From assembly GCA_963849005.1 (NCBI GenBank), contig CAWKGC010000023.1, positions 1-64,000 of the forward strand: a stretch of 64,000 nucleotides of DNA. Direction: 5' to 3'. Below are positions 15,748 through 26,649 of this stretch, one piece after another. Each line of letters begins with the position of its first letter. Positions within the stretch are counted from its first letter, which is position 1. A model generated the notes under the pieces. The model had not been told where the DNA came from, did not search any database, and saw only the letters and a program-made list of their open reading frames with translations. Position numbers and translations under genes: made by a program. Source of the DNA: CAWKGC01 sp963849005. Lineage in GTDB: Bacteria > Pseudomonadota > Gammaproteobacteria > Burkholderiales > Usitatibacteraceae.

Positions 15748-16324
15748 ACCACGCCTCCTGTAACATTCAACATAACAGTCATTACGTGGAAAGTATAACA
15801 GAATCCTTTAGACGAACAAATAATCCCTTGTTGTGGATTTGCGCCGAAACTTGAGCCACAGCTGGCATTGAAATTGCTTACCATCAAACAGATGCTAATC
15901 TAGATAGTCTGTCTACGGATATTTTGCTCGTCGGTAGGTCGAAATATCGCGCAAATATGTACCTCGATTGGATCATTGTTGGATGCAAATCAACAGCCTG
16001 GCAGATCAAGTCGATGCACCCTCAATCGCACTTGATCCAGCAGTCTCGGCAGGCGACCCGCCGAACCCGGCGTACTCGTTGTCGGCCCTCCGGTTTCGTG
16101 AGAGACTTTCAAGCTGATGCTTCCAAATCCCATAAACACTGCGAAATTAGGCTGCTAGATTAGGCGACGTAAATGCCGTATCCCATTGTTTAATGTGGAA
16201 TGTTTCCGACCCAATCACTCCGTCGCCCCGGATTGGGCTGCGGGAGTTGATCGCGAACAGCCATCGAATAGTAGTTAGCCCCACAGGAGTTGCCTTGCGC
16301 ATCATCGGCAATCAAGAGCTCGAC
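15748..16324. other. Intergenic stretch, no supported gene
   Basis: Contains the recombinase promoter region on the minus strand. Short open frames exist (for example 15924-16163 on the plus strand), but they show no motif and no ribosome binding site. The upstream in-frame extension of the DUF2971 gene (from 16193) also lies here. Confidence 0.4.
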
Positions 16325-17020
16325 ATGACCAAGCCGCTCTGGCGTTACTTCAAGACAGAGAGGTTCCTGGAGTTACTTCAGTCGAACCAACTGTACTTCG
16401 CGTCAGCTAGGCAGTTTGAGGATCCGTTTGAGGGCGCTGTTGCAGTGCTTCCCCCGGGATTCCCCGTTGATCCTCGCTATACAGAACTTGAGTTAAGCGA
16501 GAGCGCTTTTGAAGAACTACGACGTCTTACAAAGGTGAGTTGCTGGCACCGTGCGGGCTACGAGAGCGATGCCATGTGGCAACTCTACGCTGGGGCACGA
16601 AAGGGCGTTGCTATACGCACAAGCGCTGAACGAATACGTGCCGCAGCCAAGCCTTTCCGTCTGAAGTCCGCACACGGACATGAAGACCTTTGGGCTGGAA
16701 ACGTGAACTATGTTGACCTGCTGAAGGAGAGGCTTCGCGTAAGCATGATGGACCGCTTCTGGTACAAGCACATGGCCTTCTCATGGGAGCGAGAATTTCG
16801 CTTGGCCATTTCGGTTCGCATGGCGGAGGAATTTGGCGTTCAAGTCCCCGAGCACGGAGTAAAGGTTGAGTTCGACATTCCGCAGCTTGTTGACCGCATT
16901 TACCTTGGTCCGTCATTGTCCGAGGTTGACATTATTGCAATCCGCGACTCGGCCAGAGCACACGGGCTCGAAGACAGAATTAGGGTGACGAGCATGCTTG
17001 GAACCCCACGGTACACGTAA
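16325..17020 (+). CDS. DUF2971-family protein
   Basis: MTKPLWRYFKTERFLELLQS, then NQLYFASARQFEDPFEGAVA: the N-terminal block typical of DUF2971, where a Tyr/Phe-rich start is followed by 'L-x-F-x-x-x-x-x-F-x-D-P-F-E'. The middle has SCWHRAGYESDAMWQLYAG, another family hallmark, and then MAFSWEREFRLAI. An in-frame start at 16193 would add 44 residues without family similarity, so ATG 16325 is preferred. The family has no proven biochemical activity. It is common in mobile and defence islands. The cyclase gene starts 79 bases downstream on the same strand, so the two may be co-transcribed. Confidence 0.72.
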   Translation: MTKPLWRYFKTERFLELLQSNQLYFASARQFEDPFEGAVAVLPPGFPVDPRYTELELSESAFEELRRLTKVSCWHRAGYESDAMWQLYAGARKGVAIRTSAERIRAAAKPFRLKSAHGHEDLWAGNVNYVDLLKERLRVSMMDRFWYKHMAFSWEREFRLAISVRMAEEFGVQVPEHGVKVEFDIPQLVDRIYLGPSLSEVDIIAIRDSARAHGLEDRIRVTSMLGTPRYT

Positions 17021-17099
17021 TGTTGGCTAACAAATCATTCCAGCTGACCGTCAAAAAGCTACGCTTTATGCCGTCCGTTGAATTCAAACGCTAGGTTTC

Positions 17100-17807
17100 A
17101 TGTACGTCAAGAACGCGGCTCTCACCCTTACCGACGGCAAAAGCTCTATTGCCGGTAGACGTGTCAACGTAGTTGCTCTGTTCTGCGATCTGAGGGGGTT
17201 CTCGAACTGGTGCGAGAGTGTTGGGATTGAGCGAGTCGAATCTCTCATGAGAACCCAGTTTGAACGGGTCATTCAAATCTGCAATGACCATCACCACGAC
17301 TTCCACAAGTTTTTGGGGGACGGGTTCGTGCTGGTCTGGGAAGAAAGTGGGGAAACGCCTCTCCATCTTTGTTTAGCCCATGCAGTTGATGCTGCGTTTC
17401 ATTTGCATAAGAAGTTTTGGTACCTAAGCCAAGACACAGCCCATGCTCTTCCGCCCGGATATGGGATTGGAATTTCCGTTGGGGAGGCGGTGATGCTCCA
17501 GCCAGAGACATTCATTTCAGAACTGAATGAGGTTGACTTCGTTGGTTACCCCCTTAATTGCGCTGCTCGCATGCAGACCTTGGCTACCGCCTACGGGACA
17601 GTGCTTTCTTCCGCCGCCGTCGAATTGATATCCAGTTCACAATGGCCTCACACTGCACACCAACGTGTTTTGTTTCCACCAAGTGATACGGCACTTCGGC
17701 AAGCAACAGCTATGAAGTGGCTTCGAGACAGTGATCGCACGGGATTCAAGTACCTTGTCTTCGGTGCTGGATGCGAGGACCTTTGGAATGTCACTGGCAT
17801 CCCATGA
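17100..17807 (+). CDS. Stand-alone class III nucleotidyl cyclase
   Basis: A 235-residue protein consisting of essentially one cyclase homology domain. The catalytic set is complete: metal-binding Asp30 (VVALFCDLRGFS) and Asp74 (HKFLGDGFVLVW), base-selecting Lys70 and Asp146 (EVDFVGYP), transition-state Asn153 and Arg157 (PLNCAARMQ). Spacings Asp30-Lys70-Asp74 (40 and 4) and Asp146-Asn153-Arg157 (7 and 4) are those of canonical class III adenylate cyclases. No membrane, PAS, HAMP or other sensor domain is present. It follows a DUF2971 gene and abuts a restriction locus. In Pycsar defence a soluble cyclase of this class makes cCMP or cUMP, but the Lys/Asp pair seen here points to ATP. The product is not determined by sequence. 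Confidence 0.8.
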   Translation: MYVKNAALTLTDGKSSIAGRRVNVVALFCDLRGFSNWCESVGIERVESLMRTQFERVIQICNDHHHDFHKFLGDGFVLVWEESGETPLHLCLAHAVDAAFHLHKKFWYLSQDTAHALPPGYGIGISVGEAVMLQPETFISELNEVDFVGYPLNCAARMQTLATAYGTVLSSAAVELISSSQWPHTAHQRVLFPPSDTALRQATAMKWLRDSDRTGFKYLVFGAGCEDLWNVTGIP

Positions 17808-17847
17808 GAACTAATAATTTGTTCAAGCCGACCCCATGTCGTGGCTG

Positions 17848-18567
17848 TCACTCCCTCCACGCCTCGGCCCTCAGCGGCAGCTCGTTCAGTTCGGCCCGTG
17901 CTTCGCGCCAAGTTGGATAATGTTCCTGAAGGATGGCGATGAAACGCTCGCTGTGCGTCGGCTCCAGCAGATGGGCCATTTCGTGGACGATGACGTATTC
18001 GAGCAGGTCCTTCGGCTTCTTCACCAGTTCCGTGTTGAGGCGGATGTGTCCCGCCCGGTGATTGCAGCTTCCCCACTTGGTTTTCATCCGTTGCAGGAAA
18101 TAGCCGGTGACTTTCACTTTCAGCTTCGGCTCCCATTTCTTGATGAGCGGCGGCACGACCTCATGCAGCAGCGATTTGTGCCACTCGTGGATGACCTCGG
18201 CGCGCTTCGCCGGCATCGCTGCCGGGGCGCACGGTGAGGGTGATGCGTTTGTGGTCGAGGGAAACGGATGGCTTGGCATCCCGGTGGACGATGGACAGCA
18301 GATGCCGCCGGCCCCAGAGGTAATGGCTCTCGCGCTCGATGAACTGGCGGGGCGTTTCGCGGGCCTGGCTCTTGCAGCTTCTCCTGCTGCTGCCGAATCC
18401 AGCCGAGCTTGGAGATCGCATAGGCGCGGGCGACTTCTAGACGGGTCGCGCTTGGGCGCGACCAGCGTCACGCGGCCGTCCGGCGGATGAACGGAGAGAT
18501 GGACGTTCTTGATGTCCTTCCTGGTCACCTGAATCGAAAGCTCTCCGAGTTGGATCGTCTCGCTCAT
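17848..18567 (-). CDS. YgjP/DUF45-type metallopeptidase (frameshifted)
   Basis: Starts ATG 18567 (MSETIQLGELSIQVTRKDIK) overlapping the hsdR stop (TGATGA). The N-terminal part continues VHLSVHPPDGRVTLVAPK, then ISKLGWIRQQ-like sequence and PRQFIERESHYLWGRRHLL in other frames, with breaks near 18440 and 18235. The C-terminal part reads YFLQRMKTKWGSCNHRAGHI, then LEYVIVHEMAHLLEPTHSERF: the HExxH zinc site with its third ligand, and the conserved WGSC box of DUF45. About 240 residues in total. Genes of this family commonly follow hsdR in type I operons. Their role there is unproven. Confidence 0.72.
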   Translation of the reverse strand: MSETIQLGELSIQVTRKDIKNVHLSVHPPDGRVTLVAPKRDPSRSRPRLCDLQARLDSAAAGEAARARPAKRPASSSSARAITSGAGGICCPSSTGMPSHPFPSTTNASPSPCAPAAMPAKRAEVIHEWHKSLLHEVVPPLIKKWEPKLKVKVTGYFLQRMKTKWGSCNHRAGHIRLNTELVKKPKDLLEYVIVHEMAHLLEPTHSERFIAILQEHYPTWREARAELNELPLRAEAWRE

Positions 18568-21500
18568 CAGTAGCCCGGTTGGTTCTTGATGATCTCGAAA
18601 ATGGCCTGCGTCGCCTGCGCGGTCCCGCGACATGATCGGGAATAGCGCGTTCAGCACCTGCTTCTCGCGCGTGTCATCGCCCTTCCAGCCCGCCGGGGCA
18701 TGCTCGCGCATGGCTTGGTCAATCTTGAGCGCCAGCTCCGCCCGTTGCTCCTGTTCATCGGGACTTTCTTCACGCACCATCGATTGCCCCGCCGGCAAGA
18801 ATGTCGGGCAGGTTGTTGTAGAGCACGATGGCCTCCGGTTTGCCGTGAAGAACCGCAGGCACACCGGCGACGGCATCCTTCTTCGCCATGCGCTTCACCA
18901 GTTCCTCGGCCTTCTTGAGGAATGCCTCGTAGGCCGCGGCGTCGGCCCGGCTTTGCTTGATCAGGTCATCCAGCAGCTTCGACATCTCCGCGTAAAACCG
19001 TGGGTCGGTGAGCTGGTCGCGGATGATGGTCTTGCGGACGTTGTTGATGATGCCCTCGGCGATGGCGTTCTTCGAGAGCTTGCCCTTCTCATTCAGCTTG
19101 CGGGCGATGGCGTCATGGATGCCGGTCTCGATGATCAGTTCCGTGAGCGACAGCGAATTGAGGTTGCCCATGTCCGCCGCCGGGTCGGCCTGGACGTAGG
19201 TGTTGAGCAGGTGCCGCATGTCGGCCTCGTAGGGCTTGATGTCCAGCTCCTCGCCCGAGTGCTTTTTGATGGCGGCGCGGGTGTCGCCGTAGAAACTCGA
19301 CCTCCTTCTGCAACGCGGCGGCCTCGGCATCGGAGTAGCCAGCCTCGGTGAGGTTCTGCGCGATGTCGGCGTAGGCGCGCACGAAGGTGGCCACGGACTT
19401 GTAGAACGAAATGCGCAACGGCTCCGTGTCCGTCAGTGCCTGAGGATTGGCCGCGTCGCCGCAGAAGTAATGGAGGAACTGCTCCATCTCACGCGGTAGC
19501 GGCACCGGCTCGCACAGATAGCGGAGCGCCTCGCGGGCGGCATCGAGCTGTTTCTTTCCTTCCTTGAGCCAGTCCTTCAGCTCGACGTTGTTGGTGCCGC
19601 CGTTGCCCTGATCAATGTCCAGCTCGTCGGAGCTATAGACCGCGATGGCCTCCTGCACGTCTTTGAACAGCTCCTTGAAGTCCACGATGTAGCCGTAGTC
19701 CTTGTCGTCGCCGTCGAGGCGGTTGGTGCGGCAGATGGCCTGGAAGAGGTTGTGATCGTGCAGCTCGTTATCCAGGTAGATGTAGGTGCAGCTCGGCGCG
19801 TCGAAGCCGGTCAGGAGCTTGCTCACCACGATCAGCAGCTTCATGTTCGCGGGCTCTTCGATGAAGCGGCGCTTCGCCTCGTCCTCGTAGGCCTTGGTGG
19901 TCTGGCCGTTCTTGAGGACGTGCTTGCGTGTAGGTGTCGAACTTGTAGCGTTCGTCGCTGTTGGCCGGTTCGCGGGAGATGGCGTTGTGGTTCGGCTCGA
20001 AGGAGGTGATGATGCCGCAGTACTGGCCGAAGGGCTTGCCTTGGAAGATGCGGTAATAGTGGCAGGCGTCGTAGATGCTCGCGGCCACGAGAATGGCGGT
20101 GCCCCGGTCGTTGTTCAGGCGCGGCTTGGTGTCGAAATCGTGGATGATGCTGGCGGCGATGCGTGCCTTGCGCTCCTCGGCGCTCATCAGCTCCTCCATC
20201 GTCGCCCAGCGCTTGCGGATGATGGCCTTCTGGAAGTTGTTCAGCGTTTTGGTCTTCTGCGCGAAATAGTCTTCGATGGCCTTCGGCGAGGTGAGGCGCT
20301 GCGGCACGTCGCGGGCCTCGTATTTCAGATCGAGAATGACCTTATCCGCCACACCTTCGTGGAACTTGTAGGTGTGGATGTAGGTGCCGAAGATGTCCTG
20401 CGTTCTCAGCTTGGCCGCATCCTTCTTCAGCAGCGGCGTGCCGGTGAAGCCGATGAAGATCGCGTTCTCCAGCCAGCGCTTCATCTGCTTGTTCATGTCG
20501 CCGCCCTGGGTGCGGTGGCATTCATCCACGAAGACGTAGAACCGGCCATGCACAGGCGGCGGCGGGCCTTTGAGGTCGGCGGGATCGAACTTGTGGATGC
20601 AGCGCGCAGAGCAGCCGGGGCGCGGCGGCGCCGAGCTTGGCGACAAACTCCGCCCGGTTCAGGATGCGGGGCGAAGGCGAGTTCTCGCCGATGACCCCGG
20701 CGTTCTTCATCACGCCCTCGATCTGCTTGTCCAGTTCGTCGCGGTCGGTGACGACGAGGATGCGGGCCTCGGGATCGTGTTCCAGCAGCCACTTGGCGAG
20801 CAGCACCATGAGGATGCTCTTGCCGCTGCCCTGCGTGTGCCAGATGACGCCGCCCTCGCGTTTGCGGATGCGTTCCTGCGCCGCCTTCACGCCCGCGAAC
20901 TGATGCGGACGCGGCACCTTCTTGATGCCGTCGTCGAAGATGATGAAGTTGCGGATCAGGTCGAGCAGGCGGGACTTCTCGCACATCTCGGCCAGCGGCC
21001 GGTCCAGCAAGGCGCCCGGCGGTCAGCGCGGCGGTGTTCGCCGCCTTCCATTCCACGAAGAACTCCTCCCTGGTGGTCACCGTGCCGTAGCGCAGCCCTT
21101 GCGAATCGCTGCCCGCGAAGACCAGCTGCACCGTGGCAAAGAAGCCCTTGTTGAAAATCTCCTCCTGGTTGGTGATGAGCTGGCGCACGCCATCCGCGAT
21201 CTCGACCGAACTGCGCTTCAGCTCGATGACGCCGACGGCGATGCCGTTCAGGTAAAGGACAAGGTCGGGCCGCCGCTCGTAGCCGCCGCGCAAGGTCACT
21301 TCCTCGGCGAGGGCGAAGTCGTTGTTCTCCGGGTGCTCCCAATCCACCAGATGCACCGTGATCGTTCGGCTGTCCGGCGGCGATCTGCACCGACACGCCG
21401 TAGCGCAGCAGTTGGTAGGTGCGCAGGTTGGCCTGATAGAGCGTGATGCCGGTGGCGTCCGCGGCGGCCATCAGCTTTTGCAGGGCGGCGGAAATGTGCG

Positions 21501-21684
21501 CCTCGGAATAGCCGCGCTGCTTCAGGTTCGCCCGGAGCAGGTCCGCCTCGATGCAGCGGTTGTTCTCCCGCTTGTTCCACTCGCCGAGGTAAGCGTAGCC
21601 GAGGCAATCGGGCCGGGCCTTGTCCGTGAACAGGGCGATGACGCGGTTCTGCGTCTTGCGTTCGGAGCGGGGTTGTTCAGGCAT
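18567..21684 (-). pseudogene. hsdR: Type I restriction endonuclease subunit R, multiply frameshifted
   Basis: Motor and nuclease subunit. Reading from ATG 21684: MPEQPRSERKTQNRVIALFT; nuclease motif GYERRPDLVLYLNGIAVGVIELKR-like (PD...E-x-K) at about 21260; Walker A HTQGSGKS at about 20820; DEAD-box VDECHRTQGGD at about 20520; SF2 motif III GFTGTPLL at about 20450; motif VI-like LFQAICRTNR at about 19745; then the helical C-terminal domain, ending AQATQAIFEIIKNQPGY at 18567. Total about 1035 residues, normal for HsdR. At least six frame breaks (near 21350, 21010, 20620, 19925, 19300 and 18770-18620) separate these pieces. All domains are present and in order, which fits assembly indels at least as well as decay. 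Confidence 0.82.
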
Positions 21685-21689
21685 GATAG

Positions 21690-22504
21690 TTATCGGTTAA
21701 GACCGAAATCACGGGTTTTTAAGGCCGACATCCAGTAAGACTCACGGGCTAGAATATCGGCATCCAGATGCATGGGTGTCGGCGATCTCCAGAATGGAAT
21801 ACTGGAAATGCGCCATATCGCCCCGAGTCCTACATCCTTCAGCAATTTTTTCAGCTCCACATTGCCGCCGTGGCCGTTGTCCGCGTAGGCGCACCAGCGT
21901 TGCCATATGCCTTCACCGCCCGAGGCTTTGCCGACGTAGTGCTTCCCGGTGCTGGTATCGGTGATCAGGTAAACGCCTTTATGTTGGCCAGCGCCCCATG
22001 CCACGAGGCAATCTTCTGATCCGTGATGATCTTCAACTGGGCATGGCTCACGACCACCGCGTTGTAGCCCGGGAAGTCGCCGATGGTGAGCTTCTCCCGG
22101 CGGAGTTCGATGAGCGGCAATTCCACCTCCGGCTTGCACCAAATGTAGGAGGCCCGGCCGCTCCGCGAGTGCTGCACGATGAGGCGCCCGATCCATTCAT
22201 CCTGTCCTGGCAACAGCTTGGTCGTGTAGCGAAAAGGCGTCCCTGGTCCGGGATTCGCCTGGCAATCGAGGATTTGATAAACCCCCGCGAAGAGCCATCG
22301 GCTTTGCCCCAGATCGATCAAGCTGATGATTTGGGCGCACTGGAAGTTGCGCTTGTTCTGCTGCTCCTGCCACTGCTTGAAGTTGCCGGCAAAGAAAACG
22401 TCGAGAGGATGTTCGTGCCCATTCCAGCAGGCGAGGTGAACCTTGAGGCTGGCAGCATCTACCCCAACTCCGGCGGCTTTCAGAAAGGCAACGAGTCCAA
22501 GCAT
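21690..22504 (-). CDS. GIY-YIG nuclease-family protein within the hsd operon (frameshifted)
   Basis: Begins MLGLVAFLKAAGVGVDAASL and runs in one frame to about 21985 (TKLLPGQDEWIGRLIVQHSR, PLIELRREKLTIGDFPGYNA). It continues in another as KGVYLITDTSTGKHYVGKAS, a GIY-YIG core with 'G-V-Y-L-I' and 'Y-V-G-K', the following WQRWCAYADNGHGGNVEL and the C-terminal ILARESYWMSALKTRDFGLN that carries the catalytic Glu. A compensated shift near 21770-21815 hides the natural QYSILEIADTHAS. Proteins of this layout, an N-terminal ~150-residue domain plus GIY-YIG, sit inside type I loci of many bacteria. Whether they act in restriction is not known to me. The gene lies between hsdS and hsdR with short gaps. 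Confidence 0.72.
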
Positions 22505-22527
22505 CGTTTAGGTCTCCGCGAACGAGT

Positions 22528-23792
22528 TCATACCAGCCGCGTCCTGCCGGTGAGGAGTTCCTGCATCATGGCCTGCTTGAGGGCGCGGGTCTTCTCCCGC
22601 CGCTGCTCCAGCGCCGCCAGCTCCGCGTCCATCTCCGTCAGCACCTCGGCGATGGCGGTTTGTTCGTCGAGCGAGGCTGGAAGTGGGACACTGGAATCGC
22701 CTTCAATTGCGCCTGCTTGATACTCTTGAATGTGCTACCCGTCACTCCTTGGCTTAGGCCGTCTGTGACCGTCTTGTCCGTGAGAAGCATAAAACAGCAT
22801 CAACGGCACGACTTGCAGATTCGTCGGAGCCTGAGCGTGAACACTGACTCGTTGACGTTCCAATTGCGTCGGAGTCTCCGTGCTCAAATACGCGACTTCG
22901 CCAGACTCTCCCGATGCTTGAGAACAGGATGTCGTCCTTCCGAAGATCGGACCGTTCGTTGATTCTCCAGAATGCCGCGTCGTCGATTAGATCGCAGTTT
23001 TCGTTCAGGACAAGCTGCCCGACAGCGAAGTTCTTGATCGTGACATAGCGGAAATTTCCGCCGCTATTCAGCCGAAAGTCTTGCCGTGGATTCAATCGCC
23101 GTGGAGAAGCGGCGATGATTCGTCCCAAGTCGTCTTCACCTCCCACTCGCCGTGGAAGCCGGGGAGGCGGGTTTGGCCGGTGAGGAGTTGCTGCATGGCG
23201 GCCTGTTTGAGGTCGCGCTTCTTGGCGATGAGCCGGTCCAGCCCGCCCAGCAGCCCATCCACATCGCTCAACGCCGTCGCGATGGCGCGTTGTTCGGGCG
23301 AGTGGTGGAAGGGGCAGGTCAACCTTTACAAGGTCGGACTTCTTGACGTGAACGAATGACGCTTTGAATCCATGCGCCTGCTTCGCGATGTCGTCTTCCA
23401 CTGCTCGCAAAGACGAGCAACGAGAACGGCAGCGTTATCTGCTGCTCATCCATGAGCACCTTGAAGATGTGTTGGTTCAGAACGTCCTGAAGGACCATTC
23501 CAAACGCGAGCACCGAAGGACGAACCAAGAGTTCCAGACCATGCAAACAGCGAGGTCACCCGCCTCAATGCGGTTTGCTCTCAGGAACCGGTGCCTGCGA
23601 GCACATTAAATTCCGCAGATGCGGTCATTCAGGTTTTGGATGCGGATGATTGGTGTGCCGCTTGGTTTCCAATCGTCGCGGCTTGAAAGCACACCCGTTA
23701 ATGAGGCGAAACATTTCGCCAATCGTCCGGACTTCCCACTCCTCCGGGATGACGCCGACCTCGGTCTGTTTGTAGCCGGGTTTCACTTCCAT
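22528..23792 (-). pseudogene. hsdS: Type I restriction specificity subunit S, multiply frameshifted
   Basis: DNA-recognition subunit of the type I enzyme. Starts ATG 23792 (MEVKPGYKQTEVGVIPEEWE), overlapping the end of hsdM. It shows both conserved repeat regions expected of HsdS: the central one, HHSPEQRAIATALSDVDGLL, then AAMQQLLTGQTRLPGF near 23150-23300, and the C-terminal one, PLPASLDEQTAIAEVLTEMD, then QAMMQELLTGRTRLV, ending at 22528. Two target-recognition domains lie before each (for example NFRYVTIKNFAVGQLVLNEN in the second). At least five frame breaks. The recognition sequence cannot be read from this. Confidence 0.78.
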
Positions 23793-26282
23793 ACCGCTCC
23801 CATCTTTTTGAGGTGTCCGTCCACGCGGGCGGCGAGCGTCGCCACTTCGTCGGTGAGCTGCGGCAGCGGGGTGGCGTAGCGTTCGGCGAGCTGGCGGATG
23901 CGGCCGGTGAGGGTTTGCGAGACGCGGTCCAGTTCGCCCTGCACGGCGGCGGCGATGGTGGCCAGCCATTTGTCGTCCACCACGAGGGTCTTGATTTCGT
24001 CCTCGGTGAGCGTGGGGTATTTGGCGTCGAGCTTGGCTTCGAGGTCTTCCTGCGCGGTCTTGAGCCGGGCCTTGGCGTCGGCCTGCTGGTCGAGCAGCGC
24101 GGCGTAGGCTTCGAGGGCCTGGCGTTCTTCGGCGTAGTCCGGGTCGCGGCCGATTTCCTTGAGGCGGGCCTTCAGCGGCTTTGGCGGTGATTTTCTGCTT
24201 CTCGCCCTCGCCTTCGATGACTTCGGCGAGCAGCCCTTCCTCGCCGCTTTGTTCCTCGCGCGTTTCGTCGAGCTGCTGCTCGATGCCGGCGAGTTCGGCT
24301 TCGAGGGCGGCGATGGCATCGCGCTCGGCGGCGAAGTAGCGGGCGATGAGCAGGGCGGCGGGGACGAGGTCGGACTTGAAGCGGCGCTTGCCCTTTTTGA
24401 AGTCTTCCTTCTCGGGCCAGACGAGTTTGCCTTCCTTGTTTTTGACCTGACGGATTTCGCGGGGCTGCGCGCCCGCCTTCCACCCGGCATCGGCGATGAG
24501 GTAGCAATCGTCCTGCATGGTCTCGGCCCAGTAGTCCATGAGGTGCTGATAGACATCGTAGGCGTCGAGCAGCGGCGCGGTCTTGAAGGTGGCGAGCAGG
24601 TCCTCGGCGATGGTTTCGATGAGCGGCTTGGGATGGCCGTCCTTGGCGAAGCCTTTGAGCAGCGGGACGGAGGCCGTCTGCCATTTCGTGAAGAGCTTCC
24701 TGGCCTTGGTGGTGAAGGCGGTGAACTCGGGGTGGCCGAAGATGGCGGGCTTCACCTCGGCGATGGGGAGCTTCAGCGCGGCGTAGCCGGGGCGGTTGAA
24801 CTTCTCGAACAAGGCGGCGCGCAGGCCGGGCATGATCTTCCAGTAGTGCGCCGAGGCGCATCGAGGTCGCGCTCCGGGATGCCGCCGCGCAGGTGGCCGT
24901 CGATGTCCTGCAAGTCCTCCGGCTCGGTGCTGTCGATGTAGCGCGGGAGGTTGAGGTTGTAGTCGTTCTTCGGGTCGGCGATTTCCGCGACGGGCACCAT
25001 GCGGGCGTAGCGCGGGTCGCTTTCATCCTGCCGGGTGAAGGTGTCCACGATCTTGTGGAGGTCCTGCTCGCGGAGGCGGTTCTTCGGGCCGTCCTTCTTG
25101 AAGCCCTTGGAGGCATCAATCATGAAGATGCCCTTGCGGGCGGTGGCGTTTTCCTTGTCGAGCACGACGATGCAGGCGGGGATGCCGGTGCCGTAAAAGA
25201 GATTGGCGGGCAGGCCGATGATGGCCTTGAGGTAGCCGGAGCGGACGAGCTGCTGGCGGATGACGGCCTCGGCATTGCCCCGGAAGAGGACGCCGTGCGG
25301 GAGAATGCAGGCGCCTTTGCCGGTGCTCTTCAGCGAGCGGATGATGTGCAGCAGGTAGGCGTAGTCGCCCTGCTTCTTCGGCGGCACGCCCCAGGTGAAG
25401 CGCTGGAAGCGGTCGCCGCTGCCGCCCTCGCCCAGGGTGAGGCCGGTGGACCAGGTCTTGTCGGAGAAGGGCGGATTGGCGACGACGTAGTCGTAGGTGC
25501 GGAGCTGCTCGCCGTCCTTGAACTTGGGATCGAAGAGCGTGTTGCCCGAGAGGATGTTGGCCGTCGGGAAGTCGTGCAGGATCATGTTCATGCGGGCGAG
25601 ACCGGCGGTGGTCACGTCCTTCTCCTGCCCTTCGAGCGTGATGTGCTTGCCGGCCTCGGCGGCGACCTTCAGCAGCAGCGAACCGGAGCCGCAGGTGGGG
25701 TCGTAGGCGGTGGTGGCGGCAATGGAGTTGGCCGGCGAGATGCCGATGGCCTTGGCCATGATGCGGCTGACTTCGGACGGGGTGTAGAACTGGCCCTTGC
25801 TCTTGCCGCTCTCGGCTGGCGAAGTGCCGCATGAGATACTCGTAGGCGTCGCCGAGGATGTCGTCGTTCTCGGCGCGGTTCTTGGAGAAATCGAGCGCGG
25901 GGTTCTCGAAGATGGCGATGAGGTTGCCGAGCTTCTCGACCTTCTGCGCGCCGTCGCCGAGTTTGTTCGGGTCGTTGAAGTCGGGGAAGTCGCTGCGGGC
26001 GAGGCGGGAGTTGGCGTCGATCAGCGGCTGGATGACCTGGGTGTTGATCTTGTCGCCGATGTCGCTGTTGCCCTTGAGCGCGACCATGTCCTTGAAGCTC
26101 GCGCCCTTCGGGATGACGACCGGCGGGGCGAAGTCGTCGTAGTCGCCGTATTTGTCGGAGACGTATTTGATGAACAGCATGAACAGGACGTAGTCCTTGT
26201 ATTGGCTGGCATCCATGCCGCCGCGCAGTTCATCGCACGAGGCCCAGAGGGAGGAGTAGAGGTCGGATTTCTTGATGGCCAT
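23783..26282 (-). CDS. hsdM: Type I DNA methyltransferase subunit M (frameshifted)
   Basis: N6-adenine methyltransferase subunit. ATG 26282 gives MAIKKSDLYSSLWASCDELR with the N-terminal helical domain, then YEYLMRHFASESGKSKGQFY-type sequence after a break near 25810. Motif I is YDPTCGSGSLLL and motif IV VVANPPFSDK at about 25480, followed by FLPHGVLFRG-like sequence. A long C-terminal extension contains a coiled coil (ALEAELAGIEQQLDETREEQ) and ends DGHLKKMGAVWK at 23783. Further breaks near 24850 and 24180. About 830 residues, on the long side as in HsdM proteins with a C-terminal coiled coil. First gene of the operon. Confidence 0.85.
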
Positions 26283-26488
26283 GGGAATCAGTCCGCGACG
26301 AGTTCAACGCTTATGCGGAACACGTCAGCCATCTGCTGGCGCGCGGAGCTACTTCGCAAGCGATTGCGGAGGTCGTGACTGTCGTCGCCTTGTTCTTCTT
26401 CGGTATGGTCATGTGCGACCGGGGCTCCAGCCGTTTTGTGGAATCTCATCGCTTTGCGGGAATCATACCTTCAAGCGGTCATATCGTT
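26283..26488. other. Upstream region of the hsd operon
   Basis: Presumed promoter region of hsdM between the operon and the ssrA-derived repeat. Fragments such as GTGACTGTCGTCGCCTTGTT and GGCTCCAGCCGTTTTGTGGA are present but no gene is convincing. No clear -10/-35 pair identified. Confidence 0.35.
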
Positions 26489-26518
26489 TTTTCTTGGCGG
26501 AGGCGTCGGGAATCAGTC
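26489..26518 (-). repeat. Degenerate copy of the ssrA 3' end (att-like)
   Basis: Compared with 26683-26712, which covers the last bases of ssrA and its flank, 25 of 30 positions agree, and 23 of the first 25 (TTTCTTGG-GGAGGCG-CGGGAATC). The orientation is the same. The 3' end of ssrA is a classic integration site for P4-like integrases, and a displaced partial copy is what an old integration or excision would leave. It lies between the tmRNA and the restriction operon. Confidence 0.6.
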
Positions 26519-26649
26519 CAAGGCGCTCGCTGCATCGAGCGCCCGCTCGGCCGGCAGCGGGTCAAAGCAGTTTGACCCGCCGAAACCCCGGCCTCGCCCC
26601 ACGTCCGCGTCGCGGCCGCGGTGCGATTCGCACCACCGCCGATCAAGAA

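Noticed and set aside
17100..17807. Canonical Pycsar pyrimidine cyclase
   Set aside because: The Lys70/Asp146 base-selecting pair and spacing are those of adenylate cyclases, and no Pycsar effector (TIR or TM with cyclic-nucleotide domain) is adjacent.
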